Source: CAXBNB01 sp965267535
GTDB lineage: Bacteria; Bacteroidota; Bacteroidia; Cytophagales; Cyclobacteriaceae
Reading direction: 5' to 3'
Assembly (NCBI GenBank): GCA_965267535.1
Contig: OZ254082.1
Span: forward strand, 4,774,001-4,838,000
Length of the DNA stretch: 64,000 nucleotides
The notes below the pieces were generated by a model. That model was not told where the DNA came from. It ran no database searches and worked only from the letters and a program-made list of their open reading frames with translations. This document shows, piece after piece, positions 61,567 to 64,000 of this stretch. Within the stretch, counting starts at the first letter, position 1, and every line of letters begins with the position of its first letter. The translations under genes were made by a program, and so were the position numbers.

Positions 61567-61598
61567 TTTGAAATGTCAGGAAGTACTTTCTAAATTTG
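61567..61598 (+). promoter_or_regulatory. Promoter of the tRNA-His gene
   Basis: TTTG (61567-61570), exactly 20 bases, then TAAATTTG (61591-61598), the best match to the Bacteroidota consensus in the window. It ends 18 bases before the mature tRNA. Confidence 0.75.
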
Positions 61599-61616
61599 CA
61601 CTCCATTTGGAAACAT

Positions 61617-61691
61617 GGTGGTTGTAGTTCAGTTGGTTAGAACGCCTGATTGTGGTTCAGGAGGTCGCCGGTTCGAGTCCGGTCTTCCACC
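61617..61691 (+). tRNA. tRNA-His (GTG)
   Basis: Cloverleaf read directly: D stem GTTC/GAAC, anticodon stem CCTGA/TCAGG with loop TTGTGGT (anticodon GTG), T stem GCCGG/CCGGT with loop TTCGAGT. An extra G precedes the acceptor stem (G-1) facing C73, as expected for tRNA-His. The acceptor stem GTGGTTG/CTTCCAC has two adjacent T-T mismatches (pairs 5-68 and 6-67), which is odd. CCA is not encoded. A strong terminator follows. Confidence 0.9.
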
Positions 61692-61695
61692 CTTT

Positions 61696-61731
61696 AAAAA
61701 AAGAGAGTTGTGAAAACGACTCTCTTTTTTT
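61696..61731 (+). terminator. Intrinsic terminator of tRNA-His
   Basis: Stem of 16 pairs (one T-G) with GAAA tetraloop, flanked by A7 on the 5' side and T7 on the 3' side, starting 5 bases after the tRNA. Confidence 0.9.
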
Positions 61732-61837
61732 ATGGAATTCAGCTCCACTATCGTAGTGGGTTTCGCTGTTTGTTTCTAAAAATCATATCCCAATTACCAA
61801 AAACACCTTTAGGTATCTAATGCCGCTTTTGGAATAA

Positions 61838-62860
61838 TTATTTTTCATTTTTGGGGCGATAGCGCGACTCCTGAAAAATCTTGTGCGCATCGTCTTCCTC
61901 CATAAGTTGCTTCAATGTCATTTCAGGATTTTTGTCAACATACGTTTTCACTATTTCCCATCCCACCCAGGCTCCTACTCGTCCGGGACACTTTTCACTG
62001 ATTTCGCTTACACTGGGGCGCTCTCCTATGAATTTATTTTTCATATAATCATTGGTTTCATACAAGAGTTCGTTTTCTATCAGATTAGCCCATATAATTT
62101 CCTGATTTTCTCTTACCAATCGCATTTCCTCGGCTGAATACCCTATAATAAGCGAATCCGGAGTGCATGGCATAACCTGTGAAGTGAAATAGTACGACTT
62201 ACCTATATTGATCATATCGGCTATCAGCGAACTGTGTTGCTTGTCTATTTTGTTAAATTCGTTGGAGACAAAATTGACGATAGTAGGCACTAATGTTTCT
62301 TTCTTAAAACGCTTGAGTATGTACAAGTGCTCATCCGGTCTGAATGTGGCCTCTTCGCCCAGAAAATAATCTAACCCTGCAATGATCAGGGAATCGGAGA
62401 TATAAAGGTCGTTGTAAAAAGCTGTGACCACCGTACTCAACCGTGGTGTTGGTATATTGGGATAATGATAATTGATAATACGAAACGCCTGTTCCATATC
62501 CTGCTGTACACTGCTCAGGTCACCAAATACCTGCTCCGTTTCCATAAAAAGTGTATCAATAGCTGGTGACTGAAGCATACGAAAAAAACGCTTGGCCAGA
62601 ATAGAGTCGTGCGGATACTGACTGGCATGCATAAAATAGTCTGCAAAAACGGGATTTTCACGAAGCAACTGCTGCGCCTGTTGCCAGCTCTGTATCTTGG
62701 GTAGTTGCTTTTCTAACCTTACTATAGGTATACTTACTTCTATTCCTGTCAGATCAGGCACCTCTCTGCAAACATCCTTTTCACAAGAAAACAGCCCAAC
62801 ACTTACACACAATAGCAGTATCCCTAACGCAAGTTGCCAAGACCCCTTTTTTAGCATCAT
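61838..62860 (-). CDS. gldB: Gliding motility lipoprotein GldB-like
   Basis: 340 residues with a lipoprotein signal peptide (LLLCVSVGLFSCEKD). The body matches the GldB pattern: IPIVRLEKQL early, YDLYISDSLIIAGLDYFLG-like segment (AFYNDLYISDSLIIAGLDYFLG) in the middle, then EMRLVRENQEIIWANLIENELLY and GRVGAWVGWEIVKTYVDKNP. GldB is needed for Flavobacterium gliding and is conserved in the phylum. It is single here, not with the other gld genes. The name rests on remembered family patterns. Confidence 0.75.
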   Translation of the reverse strand: MMLKKGSWQLALGILLLCVSVGLFSCEKDVCREVPDLTGIEVSIPIVRLEKQLPKIQSWQQAQQLLRENPVFADYFMHASQYPHDSILAKRFFRMLQSPAIDTLFMETEQVFGDLSSVQQDMEQAFRIINYHYPNIPTPRLSTVVTAFYNDLYISDSLIIAGLDYFLGEEATFRPDEHLYILKRFKKETLVPTIVNFVSNEFNKIDKQHSSLIADMINIGKSYYFTSQVMPCTPDSLIIGYSAEEMRLVRENQEIIWANLIENELLYETNDYMKNKFIGERPSVSEISEKCPGRVGAWVGWEIVKTYVDKNPEMTLKQLMEEDDAHKIFQESRYRPKNEK

Positions 62861-63007
62861 AACCTTTCAATTTTTATCCTACAAATGTTGGTGCAATATC
62901 CATCATTTATTTTACTCTCCAAACGAATCATTTAATGAATTATTCTTAAACTTGTAGAGATAGGTTTCGCACCATGATTTGATATAAAACCCTAAAAATG
63001 GCCAAAA

Positions 63008-63643
63008 ATGAAAAAATTTAAGCTTCTTTTTCTTTTCTCTTTGCTGGCAGGCGGAGTATTGGCACAGCCCAAGATCGGTCTCACCTTTTCTCCTTCACTT
63101 TCTACTAACCGTGTCAAGTTCAAATCCGACCAGCTCGATATCAGCCCTAATGGAGGTGCGGTCAAATTCAAATTTGGAATGGAAGCTGATTTTGCCATTA
63201 CTGACACCTATTCGTTCAGTACAGGCGTTATCTATGCCCCAAAAAGACTTGCTTTTACCATTACACCAGATGGTGAGCAGCCTCGCGACGAAGTATACAA
63301 AACCCAATACCTGCAGCTGCCCTTAACTATGAAGCTCTACACTAGTGAAGTCGTTCCTGACATAAAAGCGTTCTTTCAATTGGGTGTACTAGCAGAAATT
63401 AAGATTTATAGCGAACCCCAGGAAGATTCCTACACTTTGGTAGAAAAAATCCGTCCCTTCGATAGTTCATTTGTATTTGGTGTAGGTGTAGAACGCAACG
63501 CTGGCACAAACTCAACGCTCTATGCAGCTCTGGTTTACAACAGAGGCCTAATCAATGCAGTCAGTAAAACCGATCCGGATGTGAGTGAAGAACTTGTTAC
63601 CAAACTGGACATGTTCAGTATCCAGCTTGGCATCAAGTTTTAA
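63008..63643 (+). CDS. PorT-like outer-membrane beta-barrel protein
   Basis: 211 residues, signal peptide MKKFKLLFLFSLLAGGVLAQ, then eight-or-so amphipathic beta strands (KIGLTFSPSL, YSFSTGVIYAPKRLAFTI, YLQLPLTMKLYT, FVFGVGVERNAG) ending IQLGIKF. The pattern fits the porin/PorT family of small outer-membrane proteins in Bacteroidota. No specific function can be given. Confidence 0.8.
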   Translation: MKKFKLLFLFSLLAGGVLAQPKIGLTFSPSLSTNRVKFKSDQLDISPNGGAVKFKFGMEADFAITDTYSFSTGVIYAPKRLAFTITPDGEQPRDEVYKTQYLQLPLTMKLYTSEVVPDIKAFFQLGVLAEIKIYSEPQEDSYTLVEKIRPFDSSFVFGVGVERNAGTNSTLYAALVYNRGLINAVSKTDPDVSEELVTKLDMFSIQLGIKF

Positions 63644-63663
63644 TTCATTTTTTTTTATAAAAA

Positions 63664-64000
63664 TCAAACTTCTATCTCCTCACCCATAGCATTGATCATG
63701 CTGTATTCGGTAAAGGCCAAAGAAGAGTCTTCGATAAGGTTAATCCACCGCTTATACTTAAAAAACCATTTGATCTGACGCGACATCAGCCCTTTGGTGA
63801 AGTAAGCATATAAGTAGGGATGCAGCGTGATGGCCAACTTCTTTTCGTTTTGTTTTACCATCAGGTGCTCAATATTTTTTTCTATCTGATCTGCGATCAA
63901 AATAGATGCCGTTATTTTTCCGGATCCGTTGCATGTAGGGCAGGCTTCTCCGGTTTTAATATTTAGCTCTGGTCTTACCCTCTGACGGGTAATTTGCATG
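63664..64000 (-). CDS. Ribonuclease E/G family protein, C-terminal part (5' end beyond window)
   Basis: About 112 residues of the C-terminus are in the window and the gene continues past the right edge. Visible is ITRQRVRPELNI, the end of the catalytic DNase-I-like core, followed by the zinc-link motif CPTCNGSGK that joins subunits of RNase E/G dimers, and a helical tail. The enzyme processes rRNA and decays mRNA. The full-length protein in Bacteroidota is about 510-520 residues. Confidence 0.9.
   Translation of the reverse strand, partial: MQITRQRVRPELNIKTGEACPTCNGSGKITASILIADQIEKNIEHLMVKQNEKKLAITLHPYLYAYFTKGLMSRQIKWFFKYKRWINLIEDSSLAFTEYSMINAMGEEIEV

Noticed and set aside
1..64000. CRISPR array, prophage, integrase or complete IS element
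   Set aside because: No regularly spaced direct repeats, no transposase or integrase motifs and no phage structural genes were seen on either strand.

Overview
This window looks like a chromosomal segment of a free-living member of the Bacteroidota, most likely the Cytophagales/Cytophagia. The evidence is a gliding-motility lipoprotein of the GldB type, FecI/FecR/TonB-receptor signalling with a DUF4249 lipoprotein partner, many SPI/SPII-type envelope proteins, a fused isobutyryl-CoA mutase (IcmF), a Bacteroidota-style dihydroorotase, and promoters of the TTTG-N19-21-TAnnTTTG type. It is ordinary core and envelope chromosome. I see no prophage, integrase, transposase or CRISPR array. The one clear sign of a small mobile or repeat-associated unit is a broken four-helix-bundle gene sitting between cysD and cysN.

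Layout. 1-7.4 kb (minus strand): a truncated SLBB-type polysaccharide exporter, then cysQ-cysN-(broken four-helix-bundle gene)-cysD-cysC-DUF2061, a sulfate activation and PAPS/PAP cluster, and a VTT membrane protein. 7.6-16.4 kb (plus): aspartyl protease with PDZ, membrane-anchored patatin-like lipase, IcmF, alpha/beta hydrolase and OsmC. 16.4-22.5 kb (minus): DUF4249 lipoprotein, TonB receptor, FecR, ECF sigma factor and a C2-like protein, i.e. one cell-surface signalling unit. 22.5-29.6 kb: glycosyltransferase, queG, ruvB, apbE, methyltransferase, ZIP transporter and an unknown membrane protein. 29.7-32.2 kb: a TonB receptor under a TPP riboswitch, so probably a thiamin-compound receptor. 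32.2-39.9 kb (minus): a complete histidine operon hisG-D-C-B-H-A-F-IE, coupled at its end to a free-methionine-R-sulfoxide reductase gene and preceded by a his attenuator with a leader peptide carrying four consecutive His codons. 40-44.5 kb: a large phosphoesterase/kinase-like/beta-barrel fusion and a beta-propeller lipoprotein. 44.6-46.7 kb (plus): an HD hydrolase fused to a Pycsar-type membrane effector domain, and an NRDE (TANGO2-like) protein. 46.6-55.4 kb (minus): envelope proteins, a possible metal-related pair, an SDR lacking the usual catalytic Tyr/Lys, a phosphodiesterase, a kinase-like orphan, and a histidine kinase/sigma-54 regulator pair with a long dyad upstream. 55.5-64 kb: gcvP, DEAD-box helicase, pyrC, tRNA-His, gldB, a beta-barrel protein and the 3' end of an RNase E/G gene.

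How the parts fit together. CysD/CysN make APS, CysC makes PAPS and CysQ removes PAP. No PAPS/APS reductase or sulfite reductase is present in the window and a polysaccharide exporter lies next door, so PAPS for sulfation is a reasonable but unproven reading. The his operon is regulated by transcription attenuation that can be read directly from the sequence. The thiamin receptor is regulated by a riboswitch whose aptamer begins almost at the predicted transcription start. The best candidates for less-described biology are the HD-PycTM fusion, the three-part phosphoesterase/kinase-like/barrel protein, the kinase-like orphan at 50.9-52.0 kb, and the disrupted four-helix-bundle gene flanked by inverted repeats.
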